Assembly (NCBI GenBank): GCA_965237855.1
Contig: CBDEGK010000003.1
Coordinates: 310,001-374,000, forward strand
Origin: CBDEGK01 sp965237855
Lineage (GTDB): Bacteria; Pseudomonadota; Gammaproteobacteria; Pseudomonadales; Halieaceae
Length of the DNA: 64,000 nucleotides
Direction of reading: 5' to 3'
Part shown: positions 51,067 to 61,087 of the stretch, in pieces
Numbering within the stretch: position 1 is the stretch's first letter
Layout of the letters: every line of letters begins with the position of its first letter
Position numbers and translations under genes: made by a program
Notes under the pieces: generated by a model
Database searches by the model: none
Told to the model about the DNA's origin: nothing
What the model saw: the letters and a program-made list of their open reading frames with translations, nothing else

Positions 51067-51471
51067 TTAGTCCATCCAGCGTTCAAAACTGGGGATGCCC
51101 TCCGGAATCGTATGAAACGGCTGGGCGTCCGCAGTTTGAATGGCAAACTGCGCCTGAAACACCGAGGGGTCATCGAGAGTGCCCGCCTTGACGACAACCA
51201 TGCCATTGGAGAGACGCGTCAATAGCTGTGTGCCGCAGTTGGGGCAAAACTCCCGATGCGCGGGTTCCTCCAGATCGTCTCGAAAGAAATCGCGAATCTC
51301 GCCCTGGGTATAGCTGAGTTTGTCTGCCTCGAAGCCCACCAGCACGTTGGGATTGCCTCCGGAAAAATACTGGCACTCGCGGCAATGGCATTGACCATTG
51401 AATACCGGATCACCCTCGGCGCTGTAACGGACCTCCCCGCAATAACAACCACCTGTAACTGCCATCTGCAT
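51067..51471 (-). CDS. GFA family zinc protein
   Basis: This is a 134-residue protein of the glutathione-dependent formaldehyde-activating enzyme fold (GFA/CENP-V). Zinc cysteines occur in GGCYCGEVRY, GQCHCRECQYFSG and FCPNCGTQLL. The substrate is not known; family members handle glutathione adducts. It is convergent with the VOC gene (6 bases) and divergent from pyruvate kinase. Two ATG codons six bases apart are possible starts. Confidence 0.88.
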   Translation of the reverse strand: MQMAVTGGCYCGEVRYSAEGDPVFNGQCHCRECQYFSGGNPNVLVGFEADKLSYTQGEIRDFFRDDLEEPAHREFCPNCGTQLLTRLSNGMVVVKAGTLDDPSVFQAQFAIQTADAQPFHTIPEGIPSFERWMD

Positions 51472-51541
51472 ACTCCCGTTGTAGTCATAGAGCTGTCACA
51501 ATAGCGGCGTACACTCGAGCGAACAAGTCATGAGGCCCTCT

Positions 51542-52975
51542 ATGCTGCGCAGAACCAAAATAGTGGCTACGGTCGGACCCGGCAGCGAAGCTGAAGATAC
51601 CCTGGCACGCCTGATCCGCGCCGGCGTTGATGTGTTCCGTTTGAATTTCAGTCACGGCACGGCGCAACAACACGCCGCCGTGGCCGAACGTATCCGCAAG
51701 CAGGCAAACATTGAACAGCGCCACGTCGGCATACTGGCCGACCTGCAGGGCCCCAAGATCCGCATCGGCGCCTTTGCCGAGGGTTCAATCGAACTGGCCC
51801 AGGGTGACCGCTTTAGCCTGGATCTGAAGCTCGCCGATGATGCGGGCACACAAAACAGTGTCGGCCTGGAATACAAGGAACTGTGCCAGCAAGTGCAACG
51901 GGGTGACATCCTGTTGCTGGACGACGGCCGTATTCGCTTCCAGGTAGACGCTGTGGATGAAGACAGTATCGACTGCACGGTATTAATCGGCGGCACCCTG
52001 GGTTCTCGCAAGGGCATTAACCGTCTTGGCGGTGGCCTGGCGGCCCCGGCCCTGACCAGCAAAGATATTCTCGATATTGAGGACCTTAAGCAGGTGAGAC
52101 CCGACTTCGTGGCGGTGTCTTTTGTCTCCTCCGCCAAGGACATCTACCAGGCCCGGGACCTGTTGCAACAACAGGGCATGGACCCCGCCCTGATCGCGAA
52201 GATCGAGCGTGCCGAGGTCGTCAGTGACGAGATTACCCTCAAGGGCATTATCTCGGCCTCCCACGGCATCATGGTGGCCCGCGGTGATCTCGGTGTGGAG
52301 GTAGGTGACGCCGCGCTGATCGGCATCCAAAAGGACCTGATTACACGGGCACGGAAAATGGACCGGGTGGTGATTACCGCCACCCAGATGATGGAGTCCA
52401 TGATTAACAGCTCCATGCCCACCCGCGCCGAGGTATTCGACGTGGCCAACGCGGTGCTGGATGGTACCGACGCGGTCATGCTGTCGGCAGAAACCGCGGT
52501 GGGCAAATATCCAGTCGAAGTGGTGAAGGCCATGGCCGACACTTGCCTCGGTGCCGAAAAACACCCGAGTGCCCGCACCTCGAAGTACCGCGCCGGCCAG
52601 CAGTTTGGCAGCGCCCAGGTTTCCATCGCCATGGCCGCGATCTACGCCGCCAATCACTATGAAGATGTACGCGGTATCGCCTGTCTCACCGAGTCAGGCA
52701 ATACCCCACTGATGTCACGGCTCAGTTCCGGTCGGCCCATTTTTGCGCTCAGCAGTAACATGGATTCCCTGCAGCGCATGTCCCTGTGCCGCGGCGTGGT
52801 GCCTCTTTACTTTGATGCCTCGGCCTTCGCCCACGATGACGTGGATACCCAGGCCATTGAATACCTGAAAAGTGGCGGCTACCTGAACAGCAACGATGCC
52901 ATCATCCTGACCAGGGGCGCGGTCATGGGTCAGCCCGGCAATACCAATATCATGAAGATATTGCCGGTGCCCTGA
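51542..52975 (+). CDS. pyk: Pyruvate kinase
   Basis: This 477-residue glycolytic enzyme makes pyruvate and ATP from phosphoenolpyruvate. Signatures are RRTKIVATVGPGSEAEDTLA, VFRLNFSHGTAQQH, the active-site LIAKIERAEVV, GIMVARGDLGVEVGD and TATQMMESMINSSMPTRAEV. The start chosen is ATG 51542, with GAGG six bases upstream; ATG 51530 is an alternative. It would take sugar-acid carbon to pyruvate if the hexuronate genes feed into Entner-Doudoroff metabolism. It converges on the SDR gene. Confidence 0.93.
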   Translation: MLRRTKIVATVGPGSEAEDTLARLIRAGVDVFRLNFSHGTAQQHAAVAERIRKQANIEQRHVGILADLQGPKIRIGAFAEGSIELAQGDRFSLDLKLADDAGTQNSVGLEYKELCQQVQRGDILLLDDGRIRFQVDAVDEDSIDCTVLIGGTLGSRKGINRLGGGLAAPALTSKDILDIEDLKQVRPDFVAVSFVSSAKDIYQARDLLQQQGMDPALIAKIERAEVVSDEITLKGIISASHGIMVARGDLGVEVGDAALIGIQKDLITRARKMDRVVITATQMMESMINSSMPTRAEVFDVANAVLDGTDAVMLSAETAVGKYPVEVVKAMADTCLGAEKHPSARTSKYRAGQQFGSAQVSIAMAAIYAANHYEDVRGIACLTESGNTPLMSRLSSGRPIFALSSNMDSLQRMSLCRGVVPLYFDASAFAHDDVDTQAIEYLKSGGYLNSNDAIILTRGAVMGQPGNTNIMKILPVP

Positions 52976-52991
52976 ATCTTAGCGAAGGCCG

Positions 52992-53741
52992 TTAGCGTCC
53001 ACCGGATACATCAATAAAAGAACCCGTGGTAAAAGAGGACCTGTCGCTCACCAGCCAGGCTATAGCCTCTGCCACTTCTTCAGCGGTGCCGCCCCGTTTC
53101 ATGGGCACCCCCTCTTTCAGGCGATCAACCCTACCCGGTTCACCACCACTGGCATGCATATCGGTATAGATCAAACCCGGGCGCACTGCATTAACGCGAA
53201 TGCCCTGGTCCGCCACTTCCAGCGCCAGGCCGCGGGTCAGGGTATCCACCGCTGCTTTTGACGCGGCGTAGTCCACGTACTCATGAGGTGAGCCCAATTG
53301 CGCCGCCATCGAGGACACATTGACGATAGCGCCGCCGTGTCCGCCGGTGGCGGTGGACATACGTTTTACCGCCTCTCGGCAACACAGGAAACAACCGGTC
53401 ACATTGGTTTGTAATACCCGGTTGATCCGCTCGGCGGTCATCTCTGCCACCGGCATTTGTTGTTCGAGAATGCCGGCGTTATTGACCAGCGCGGCGATGG
53501 GGCCCAGTTCAGCCTCCACCCTGGCAAAGAGTTGCTCGACTTGCTTCTCATCGGCAACATCAGCCTGTACAGGCAGGCCCCGGCCACCCTCTGCGACAAC
53601 GCCAGCCACCACCTCGGCAGCGGCACGTTCATTGTGCAGGTAGTTCACTGCCACCGCGTAGCCCTGCCCGGCGAGCAAGCGGACAGTCGCGGCCCCAATT
53701 CCGCGAGATGCGCCAGTAATCAGCACAATTCTACTAGTCAA
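52992..53741 (-). CDS. Short-chain dehydrogenase/reductase (SDR)
   Basis: This 249-residue classical SDR has TGASRGIGAATVRLLA near residue 9, ALVNNAGILEQ, the catalytic EYVDYAASKAAVDTLTRGLA (Tyr and Lys both present), and TTGSFIDVSGGR at the C-terminus. It likely reduces or oxidises a sugar or small carbonyl compound. It is convergent with pyruvate kinase and divergent from the damaged TonB receptor gene. The operator-like site at 53828-53846 lies between the latter two starts. Confidence 0.9.
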   Translation of the reverse strand: MTSRIVLITGASRGIGAATVRLLAGQGYAVAVNYLHNERAAAEVVAGVVAEGGRGLPVQADVADEKQVEQLFARVEAELGPIAALVNNAGILEQQMPVAEMTAERINRVLQTNVTGCFLCCREAVKRMSTATGGHGGAIVNVSSMAAQLGSPHEYVDYAASKAAVDTLTRGLALEVADQGIRVNAVRPGLIYTDMHASGGEPGRVDRLKEGVPMKRGGTAEEVAEAIAWLVSDRSSFTTGSFIDVSGGR

Positions 53742-53827
53742 AGCTATCTCCTTTTCCTTGTAGTTCAGTATCTTAGCCGATTAGAAGGCTGTTGAGGTGT
53801 TGTGTATTGCAGAAGTGATGAAATCGA

Positions 53828-53846
53828 TTACAATTGGCCTGACCAA
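53828..53846. promoter_or_regulatory. Putative GntR/FadR-type operator, second copy
   Basis: TTACAATTGGCCTGACCAA, identical over 19 bases to the reverse complement of 43814-43832. It lies 30 bases before the start of the damaged TonB receptor gene and 86 bases before the SDR start on the other strand. Confidence 0.65.
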
Positions 53847-53876
53847 AATCAGAAAAACACCCTAGAGGTACGTAAA

Positions 53877-56171
53877 ATGATGTCATTTCGTCCGTTCATC
53901 ACGGCTATCGGCATGCTCGTCTTTACAGCGCCGTTAACTCTACCCAGCGCATCAGCCCAGGATGGGCTAGTCCTGGAAGAAGTCATTGTTACCGCCCGCA
54001 AGCGGGAGCAGAGTCTGCAAGATGTGTCTGTAGCTGTGACCGCACTAACCACCGAAGCCATTGCCGACGCACAGCTCTACTCGGCACAGGATCTAGTGCA
54101 GCTGGTACCCTCCTTGACCTTCCAGGAAGGCAGTAATCCCCGGCAAAGCTCCTTTAATATTCGCGGTATCGGCACCCAGAGTTTCAGTACAGGGGTCGAG
54201 CCCAGCGTTTCAACCATGCTTGACGGTGTGGTCATGGGCCGCTCCGGCCAGGCATTCATGCAGTTGCTGGATATCGAGCGTGTGGAAGTGCTGCGGGGCC
54301 CGCAAGGCACCCTGTTCGGCAAGAACGCCAGTGCCGGCGTGGTGCACATTATCACCAAGGACCCATCGCCTGAATTCAGTGGTGAGGTCATGGTCGGCGC
54401 TGCTGAGGGGGACGAATACCGCGGTGGTGCAACCGTTGCCGGGCCCATCACGGATACGTTGGGTTTTCGTTTGTCTGGCTACGCCTCGGATATCGATGGC
54501 TGAATTCACAACTACTACGACGGCGAGGATCTGAATGCCAAGGAAGAATGGAGTCTACGCGGCAAACTGAAATGGGATGCCACCGACACCTTGTCCCTGC
54601 GCTGGGCCAGTGACTACAGCAAAATGGACTGTGACTGCACCGCCACGCCCCTTCGCAGTATGGACCCCTTCGGTGGCAACGACGATCAGGTCAATGGCAT
54701 CCTCGATGAAATCTCCCCCGTAATACCCGGCGAAGAAAATACGGAGGTTAATCTCAACGCCGAAACCTACAATGACTTCGAATCCTGGGGTCATGCCCTG
54801 GATATCAACTGGGATATCGGCGACTTTACCCTGACGTCTATTACTGCCGTTCGGGAATTTGAAATCGATGTCCGAACTGACAATGATGGCCGCCCTACCA
54901 CCCCGCTGGGCTTCGATCAGGGCGGTGCCACCGAGCAGGAACAGTTCACCCAGGAGTTCCGCCTAACCTCTCCTGCCGCTGACCGTTTCAACTACGTGGT
55001 GGGCTTGTTCTACTTCGACCAAGAAGTTACCCGCCAGTTTTTCCGCAGCTTTGAGTTCGCTCCGGGCAACCCCGGCATCGGCATTTCCACATTTACTGTA
55101 GACACGGAAAACTGGGCCGCCTTCGGCGAAATGAACTACAGCTTCAATGAAAGCTGGCGGCTGGTACTGGGCGCCCGTTACACGGAAGATGATCTGAGCT
55201 TCGTCTTCGGCCGTACCCGCGAGGGCTTCCCCGTTGGCGTGCCCGAACCCGTGGATGCCACCCCCGGTGAGACCGACGAATCTGATCTCTCAGGCAAGTT
55301 GGCGCTGGAGTGGAGCTTCAATGACGACGGCATGGTGTATGCCAGTTACACCCAGGGCTATAAAGGCCCTGCTTACGACGTGACCTTTGGCACCGACCCT
55401 GTCGACCTGGAGCCGGTAGACCCGGAAACCTCCGATGCCTATGAGCTCGGCTTGAAAAGCGTGCTGTTTGACAGCCGCCTGATCCTCAATGCCGCCCTCT
55501 TTTATACGGAGTACGAAAACTTCCAGGGCCAGGCCTTCTTTGATCCGGACGGCCCCTCGGGTTGCCCGCCAGAAAACCCTGGCTGTAACCCGGAAGATGA
55601 GCCCGGCGGCTTTCTCCTGGTCAACGCCGGCGAGGTGGAGACCTCCGGCCTGGAGGTGGATTTCACAGCCCTGCTGACGGAGAACTTCCGACTCTATGGC
55701 GGCTTCGCCCTAATCGACGCTGCAATTACCGACTACCCTGGCGGCAATTGCAGCTTCGGCCAGACCTTCCGCGGCGAGTGCCCCGACGGCGTGCAGGATC
55801 TCTCCGGCGGGGATATGCCCCACTCTCCCGATTGGAAGTTGGCCATTACCGCCCAGTACACCTGGGACATGACCAACAGCCTCGACCTGGTCTTGCAGGG
55901 CACACTGAAGGCCCAGGACGATGTGCTCTACAGCTTGTCCCAGGATGAAAATACGATCCAGGATGGCTATGAAATCCTGGACTTATCGGCGCGCCTGTCT
56001 GACAAGGACGGCCGCTGGGACGCCACCCTGTACATCAAGAATGCCACGGACGAGTTCCACGTCAATGCCATCGGTTCACTACCCGATATCTTCATTCCTA
56101 ACGCTTACCCCCACAACGTGCCGGTGAATTACGAACGCCGCGTGGGTGGTGAAGTCCGCTTCCGCTGGTAA
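53877..56171 (+). pseudogene. TonB-dependent receptor gene with internal stop
   Basis: The frame from ATG 53877 encodes a signal peptide (LVFTAPLTLPSASAQ), a TonB box region (LVLEEVIVTARKREQSL) and the plug motif VEVLRGPQGTLFGKNASAG. It meets TGA at 54501-54503 (codon 209), then continues in the same frame for about 556 codons of barrel to NYERRVGGEVRFRW. The break falls in SGYASDIDG-stop-IHNYYDGEDLN, where Trp or another residue is expected, so TGG to TGA is the simplest cause. A sequencing error is also possible. It would otherwise be 764 residues. It is preceded by an AGAGG ribosome site and the GntR-type operator. Confidence 0.85.
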
Positions 56172-56175
56172 GATC

Positions 56176-57030
56176 TCAGTCAAGCTTGCCAGCCCAACGG
56201 ATGCCCTGCTCCATCATTGGAACCAGCAGGGCATCTTCGTAGGCCTCGGCCCAGTGGCCAAAGGCCGAATAGAATACCCGCCCTTTACCTAGCTGGTGAT
56301 GCCAGACCATAGGATGGTCCTCCCCCATGCTGGCTGCACCGGGTGTATAGGTGGATTCGTCCACGGTCACCAGGATGGTGGCGCCGTTGTCGCGGGGGTT
56401 CTCATGCCAGGCGTACCATTCTTCACTGGTCTCAAATCGCGCCGGTAAGTGTCCCGTAGCAGCATGATTTTTATCTTCCACGTCGACACTGGCGGTGGGC
56501 GCGTGTTCCGGTAACAGGGTGTGCTGGTTATAGGGCGCCTTGATGATTTCATGGGTATACCAGTCCCAGCTTTCATGAGACCCATCACCTGCTGCATGCA
56601 GGCCCATGTAACCGCCGCCCAATTCCAGCCAGCGTTGAAAGGCCAGGCGTTGATCTTTTGACAGGCCCGCGCCGGTGGCGTTGTTCCATACCACGACTTT
56701 GAACCGACCCAGCTGCGCCGGATTAAAGATGGCGGCGTTCTCGGTGTAGAACACATTCCAGCCATTTTTCTGTGCGAGCTTTTCGATCATGGCGTTGGCG
56801 GCATCGATGGACCAGCTGTGACGGAAGCCGCCGGAGGTCTTGGAGTAAACCAGCACCGTCTCGTCTTTTATCTGCGCCGACAGTTCCGGCGGCACTGTGT
56901 CGATTACTGGCTCTTCGAACATCTGCGGTTGGGTCAGTCGCATGGCGACGTAGGTGCCCACCCCAACCACCAGCGGTATTGCGACGAGTATTCCAACCAC
57001 CCACAGAATAATTTTTGTACGTTTCTTCAC
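56176..57030 (-). CDS. Membrane-anchored ThuA-like protein 3
   Basis: This 284-residue protein has an N-terminal membrane anchor (IILWVVGILVAIPLVVGVGT) and a ThuA domain: VLVYSKTSGGFRHSWSIDAA, WLELGGGYMGLHAAGDGSHE, HPMVWHHQLGKGRVFYSAFG and MMEQGIRWAGKL at the end. It faces the periplasm. It is the last gene of the sulfatase/sulfatase/DUF3604 operon, 31 bases after the DUF3604 gene, which points to use of a sulfated or glycosidic compound. It differs from the two soluble ThuA-like proteins near 5-7 kb. Confidence 0.85.
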   Translation of the reverse strand: MKKRTKIILWVVGILVAIPLVVGVGTYVAMRLTQPQMFEEPVIDTVPPELSAQIKDETVLVYSKTSGGFRHSWSIDAANAMIEKLAQKNGWNVFYTENAAIFNPAQLGRFKVVVWNNATGAGLSKDQRLAFQRWLELGGGYMGLHAAGDGSHESWDWYTHEIIKAPYNQHTLLPEHAPTASVDVEDKNHAATGHLPARFETSEEWYAWHENPRDNGATILVTVDESTYTPGAASMGEDHPMVWHHQLGKGRVFYSAFGHWAEAYEDALLVPMMEQGIRWAGKLD

Positions 57031-57061
57031 GCTGGTTATTCCCCCCGCCTATTCACTTTGC

Positions 57062-59239
57062 CTATTCCCCTTGAAAGTCCAGCCAGATCGGTGAAGACCA
57101 GGCCCGTGGTTCCGCCTGCGCCAGGCAGGCGTCCTCGGGTTGTGTCTGCGGCCCATTGCAAAAATTGATCTTCACACACTCGCCGGCATCATTGTAGTCG
57201 CAGCGATAGTTATCACCGTTAATCGTTGGCTGCGCCGCCTGGATAGCGCGCGCATAATAGAGAGTCTGGCGGCCGGCACCGGTAAATTCCTCGTCCTCAA
57301 ACTCTACCTCACAACCACCGCCATCGGCCGGGCAGTCGAACACCCGCCAGTTGTCCTCAATCAAATCGGCAATGTTTTCCTGTGGCGACAATTGCGGGCG
57401 AATACGCACCACTTCAATACGGGTAATCGGCTTGCGCTCATCCGCGGGGTTGTAACATTCACCACGGCACAACTGATCGATTCGGTTTTCACCGAGGCCC
57501 TCGCGGCTGTACTCCGGGCAGCCCGGCTTCTGTTTAAACGCACCGAGCGCCCGCACCCGGAACTTCGGCGCCTGCAGTTGCCACACTTCGCTGCCCATCG
57601 GCATTTCCCCGCTGGGGCCGTTGAGCAGGTCGAACCACAACATGATGCGTTCACCGGAAGTTCCGTAAACCTGTTTGCGGTCCATGCCCGACCACAGATC
57701 ATCTCGACTTCGGCTAACGCTATGCACGCCGATCAAGCCGCCGGTGTAGTAGAAGGAGCCGATCCGATCGGGCAGCCCCAAGCCCGCCATAAAACTTTGT
57801 TCAGATACCTGCACTGGTTGTGGACTCCTCGCCGGCGTGCCATCCAATCCCAACAGCGAACTGATCCCACTACCGGATTTACCGACATTTTTGGTATCGG
57901 TGGTATAGGTGCGTGCGTGCTCCTTGTAGCTGTTGCCCGGGCGGGCTTTGTGACCATCACTGGAGGCCATAATCCCCATGCGCGCATGCCTGGGCTTGCC
58001 CTCGGAAAAATCGGCCACCGCCAGGTTGTACTGGGTGGATTGTTTCGGTACGTAGTACCAGGCGGGCAGGAAGCTATCCAGCAACTGGCCACAGTTGCCC
58101 CACTCCTCAATGCTGGCACCGGCGACAACCGCGCGGGCACGGTCATCGACGACCTCGGCAGCATAGTGCCGGGCATCCTGAACCCGTTGTTCACATGCCG
58201 TTGACCCTGGATCCTCACAGCGCTCGCGTATCAATTCACCGGCGCGGTGGCAGCAAGGCACAAAATCTGCGGTGGGCTCAGCACAGTTATAGCTGCCATC
58301 GTCGTTGGCAATGCGCCGCTCAAATTCTGCGAATACCTCCGAGTTGCCATGACCGGAGTAGGTCTCAATCAGGGTCTGGTAAGCGGGATTGTGCTCAGGC
58401 AGTTGTTCGGCAAAGTTCGCCTCGCGGGGATTGGTACGGCCCCAGGCGAGGCCATGGGGAATCACCATCGTGTCATAGCCCAGTTCATCCAGTTTGCGAT
58501 ACAGCTCGGTTGGGGTTTTTGCCACCTCGCGACAGTCGTTGGGTAATTCACTGGAATCAACATTGTCGGGGCAAACGGGTACCGAGCCCGAGGCCTCGGC
58601 ATAGCGGGAGAAGTCCTGGTAGCGGCTGAACTCTCCTTGCTCCGCGGTGAGGGACAGTAGTGCCCGCGCCGGCACCGGTATCATCTGCACTATCATGTAA
58701 ACTTCTTCAGAAGAAATGGGCCGGGTGGGTGTGCGCCCCGCTTCCCATTCCCGGAAGATCACGTTCTTGTGGCCGTAGTGGATGTCATCGCCCCGACCCT
58801 GGGACCACTCCCAACCCACCAGCGACACCATGTCCGGGTTGGCGGGATCGCCGGCCTGGGCATTGCAGTCGCGGATGGCCTGTACCGAGTCCTGCCAACT
58901 GGCCGGGGTCATACCCTCGGCGTGATCGTTGATACTCCAAAAATCCAGTGCCGAGCAATAGCGGGCGAAATCACAGGCATCTGAAGGCATCACCACCCCG
59001 GAACCCGTGACCATGGGCAAGCCAAACACGGCCGCATCCATGGAGTGGGTGGTATGCACGTGCAGGTCGCCAAACAGAATTTCGTTGGATTTCCCGGTCG
59101 GCTGACTGTCTGGCCTGGGGCCAGCGACGACAGGGCTGGATTGCCATCGTTCTCCCCACTGACCGGAACCTAGCAACAACAGCCCGACCACCGCCAGGAC
59201 GACCAGGCTGAGAAATCCCAACAGTATCTTTTTAATCAC
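57062..59239 (-). CDS. DUF3604 family membrane-anchored protein
   Basis: This 725-residue protein has an N-terminal anchor or signal (ILLGFLSLVVLAVVGLLLLG) followed by the DUF3604 hallmark ILFGDLHVHTTHSMDA and FWSINDHAEGMTPASW. Several His/Asp clusters and a long C-terminal part follow. The start chosen is GTG 59239, overlapping the sulfatase stop as GTGA; a longer frame opens at 59341 inside the sulfatase. It is probably a periplasmic metal-dependent hydrolase-like protein of unproven reaction. Its operon of sulfatases and ThuA suggests a role in breaking down a sulfated substrate. Confidence 0.88.
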   Translation of the reverse strand: MIKKILLGFLSLVVLAVVGLLLLGSGQWGERWQSSPVVAGPRPDSQPTGKSNEILFGDLHVHTTHSMDAAVFGLPMVTGSGVVMPSDACDFARYCSALDFWSINDHAEGMTPASWQDSVQAIRDCNAQAGDPANPDMVSLVGWEWSQGRGDDIHYGHKNVIFREWEAGRTPTRPISSEEVYMIVQMIPVPARALLSLTAEQGEFSRYQDFSRYAEASGSVPVCPDNVDSSELPNDCREVAKTPTELYRKLDELGYDTMVIPHGLAWGRTNPREANFAEQLPEHNPAYQTLIETYSGHGNSEVFAEFERRIANDDGSYNCAEPTADFVPCCHRAGELIRERCEDPGSTACEQRVQDARHYAAEVVDDRARAVVAGASIEEWGNCGQLLDSFLPAWYYVPKQSTQYNLAVADFSEGKPRHARMGIMASSDGHKARPGNSYKEHARTYTTDTKNVGKSGSGISSLLGLDGTPARSPQPVQVSEQSFMAGLGLPDRIGSFYYTGGLIGVHSVSRSRDDLWSGMDRKQVYGTSGERIMLWFDLLNGPSGEMPMGSEVWQLQAPKFRVRALGAFKQKPGCPEYSREGLGENRIDQLCRGECYNPADERKPITRIEVVRIRPQLSPQENIADLIEDNWRVFDCPADGGGCEVEFEDEEFTGAGRQTLYYARAIQAAQPTINGDNYRCDYNDAGECVKINFCNGPQTQPEDACLAQAEPRAWSSPIWLDFQGE

Positions 59240-60891
59240 GGCCGGTACTCCGTTGTCTCGCTCTCCTGCCAACCATAGCGCACCGCTTTGGCTTCCAGCT
59301 CTCGGCCGGAAAAGGTTATGGGCGCGCAGTAGAGTTGCCAATCGCCACCATCGATGCGATAACCAATCGAGGCGCCATCACTATCACTGTGCAGGACCAG
59401 GCGGCCGCCACTATCGACGATCATCGCCACAGCGGCAGTAACGGGTTGTTCACCCCCGGGCCAGAACATCTCTGCCATTTCCACCTCTTCCATGTCCCCG
59501 TAGTCGGTGATCATGGACTGGTGCATATCCAGTGCTTCTTTCATGCGTAGCAGCACCTCACTATAGGCCGGATCATCGGCCAGGTTGACGAGCTCGTACG
59601 GGTCCACTTCTGTATCGAATAGGTATTCCGGTGGCCGCGGTTCGAACCACTGCCGTTGATCGTCATTCAGCTCACCCGCCTCCAGTGCCCGCCACAAGTC
59701 CTGCATACCACGGGCCGTGTCCCGGTAGTCGAGGTGAAACCCGCCGGCCCGTTGGTTGTCATTGCGAATATACTTGAAGCGCTCATCACGCACCGCCCGC
59801 TGCCGGTCGGGTACCTCGTCGATACGGTCGCGGCCGGCGTAGATATATTGCCGCGGCTCCTCCTCCGCCGGCCCGGCGAACGCCTGGCCCTGGATAAAGG
59901 CGGGCACCGGGGCGCCGGCCAGGGACAAAATGGTGGGGGCCAGGTCGACAAAGCTGATCATGCGCGTCACCGTGCCTCCCGGCTCAACGCCCTCGGGGCG
60001 CCAGCGCTCAGGCCAGCGGATAATCATCGGTACATGCAAACCCGAGTCATAGAGCTCGCGCTTGGCGCGGGGCAGGCCATCGCCGTGATCCGTGGTCCAG
60101 ATGACAATGGTGTTCTCCGCCAATCCCTCTTCTTTCAGCGCTTGCAATACGGCACCCACGTTGCGATCCATGGTGATGATATTGTTGTACTGGCGCGCGA
60201 TATCGGTGCGGATGGGCAGCGTATCGGGATAATAGGGCGGCACTTCGACGTCCTCTGGAAACACCTGGTCCTCAGTATTCCAGTGGGTGAATATGTGACT
60301 AAACTGGGCCACCAGGTGTGCGATACCACTGGGCCATACGCCGCGCTCAAAAATGCCGCTCTCGTGGGTGGAGGGAAAGTTCATATAGCCAAAGAATGGT
60401 TTCCTGCCGGGTGCCTCCCAATCACCAGACCAACTCTCTCGATCCCAGATAGAAAAAGGCCCCATACCGGGCATGGGCCCGGAAAACTGGTAATCCAGTT
60501 TGTTGGTAGTAAAGGCGTAATAACCAGCAGCCCGCAATAATTCGGGGAACGCTTTCGCACCCACCGGTGGCACCGGCTTGTAATCAGCAGGGGCGCTGCT
60601 ATACGAACGCATATGCTGGGCGCCAAAGCTCTCCTGGTGCATACCCATAATGGTGGCGGCGCGGTTGGTCGCGCACACGCCACTGGCGGTATAGGCATTG
60701 CTGTAGCGAACCCCCTGTTCAGCCAGACGGTTCAGATTGGGCGTCACCGCCACCGGGTCACCAAAGGCACCAATGCGCGGACTGAGATCCTCGGCCATCA
60801 ACAGTAGAATATTGGGACGATCCGCCGCCGATGCATGCTCCCAACTGATGCACAGGAACAAAACCGAAAGCACTGCCGCTGTGATTCTCAT
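59236..60891 (-). CDS. Sulfatase (arylsulfatase A family) with unusual active-site motif
   Basis: This 551-residue exported sulfatase has a signal peptide (AVLSVLFLCISWEHASA), the metal-binding PNILLLMAEDLSPRIG, and IVIWTTDHGDGLPRAKREL. At the formylglycine site it reads SGVCATNRAATIMG: the Cys and Arg are present but the usual Pro of C-x-P-x-R is Thr. It would hydrolyse a sulfate ester in the periplasm if the Cys is matured. Its ATG overlaps the stop of the preceding, IS-interrupted sulfatase gene (ATGA), and its stop overlaps the DUF3604 start. Confidence 0.88.
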   Translation of the reverse strand: MRITAAVLSVLFLCISWEHASAADRPNILLLMAEDLSPRIGAFGDPVAVTPNLNRLAEQGVRYSNAYTASGVCATNRAATIMGMHQESFGAQHMRSYSSAPADYKPVPPVGAKAFPELLRAAGYYAFTTNKLDYQFSGPMPGMGPFSIWDRESWSGDWEAPGRKPFFGYMNFPSTHESGIFERGVWPSGIAHLVAQFSHIFTHWNTEDQVFPEDVEVPPYYPDTLPIRTDIARQYNNIITMDRNVGAVLQALKEEGLAENTIVIWTTDHGDGLPRAKRELYDSGLHVPMIIRWPERWRPEGVEPGGTVTRMISFVDLAPTILSLAGAPVPAFIQGQAFAGPAEEEPRQYIYAGRDRIDEVPDRQRAVRDERFKYIRNDNQRAGGFHLDYRDTARGMQDLWRALEAGELNDDQRQWFEPRPPEYLFDTEVDPYELVNLADDPAYSEVLLRMKEALDMHQSMITDYGDMEEVEMAEMFWPGGEQPVTAAVAMIVDSGGRLVLHSDSDGASIGYRIDGGDWQLYCAPITFSGRELEAKAVRYGWQESETTEYRP

Positions 60892-60982
60892 TTTGCGGTC
60901 AGCCAGCCCCGGGGATTGCTTGCCATTTCCGCCTCACGCAGGTTGTATATTTCCTGCAGCCGCTGCAGGTCTTCCGGGTAGC
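60888..60982 (-). pseudogene. Sulfatase gene, 3' fragment beyond the IS element
   Basis: On the minus strand, directly after the IS left end, the frame reads SYPEDLQRLQEIYNLREAEM and then ASNPRGWLTAK with a stop at 60890-60888. This is the missing C-terminus of the sulfatase at 62976-64000. Removing the IS and one GGTAGC copy joins SSRY to PEDLQRL in frame. The stop overlaps the start of the next sulfatase gene. Confidence 0.88.
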
Positions 60983-61087
60983 TGTCACCAGCAGTGTAAA
61001 ACTGACCCACTAGCGACAATTTAAAACTGACCCACCTGAGGCACAATTACCGCCAATTTCAATCAAGAGAGAGGCGGTGTAAATGAG

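Noticed and set aside
54501..54503. UGA in the TonB receptor as a second selenocysteine codon
   Set aside because: No redox Cys is expected at this barrel position, and Trp or a similar residue fits; a nonsense change or sequence error is simpler.
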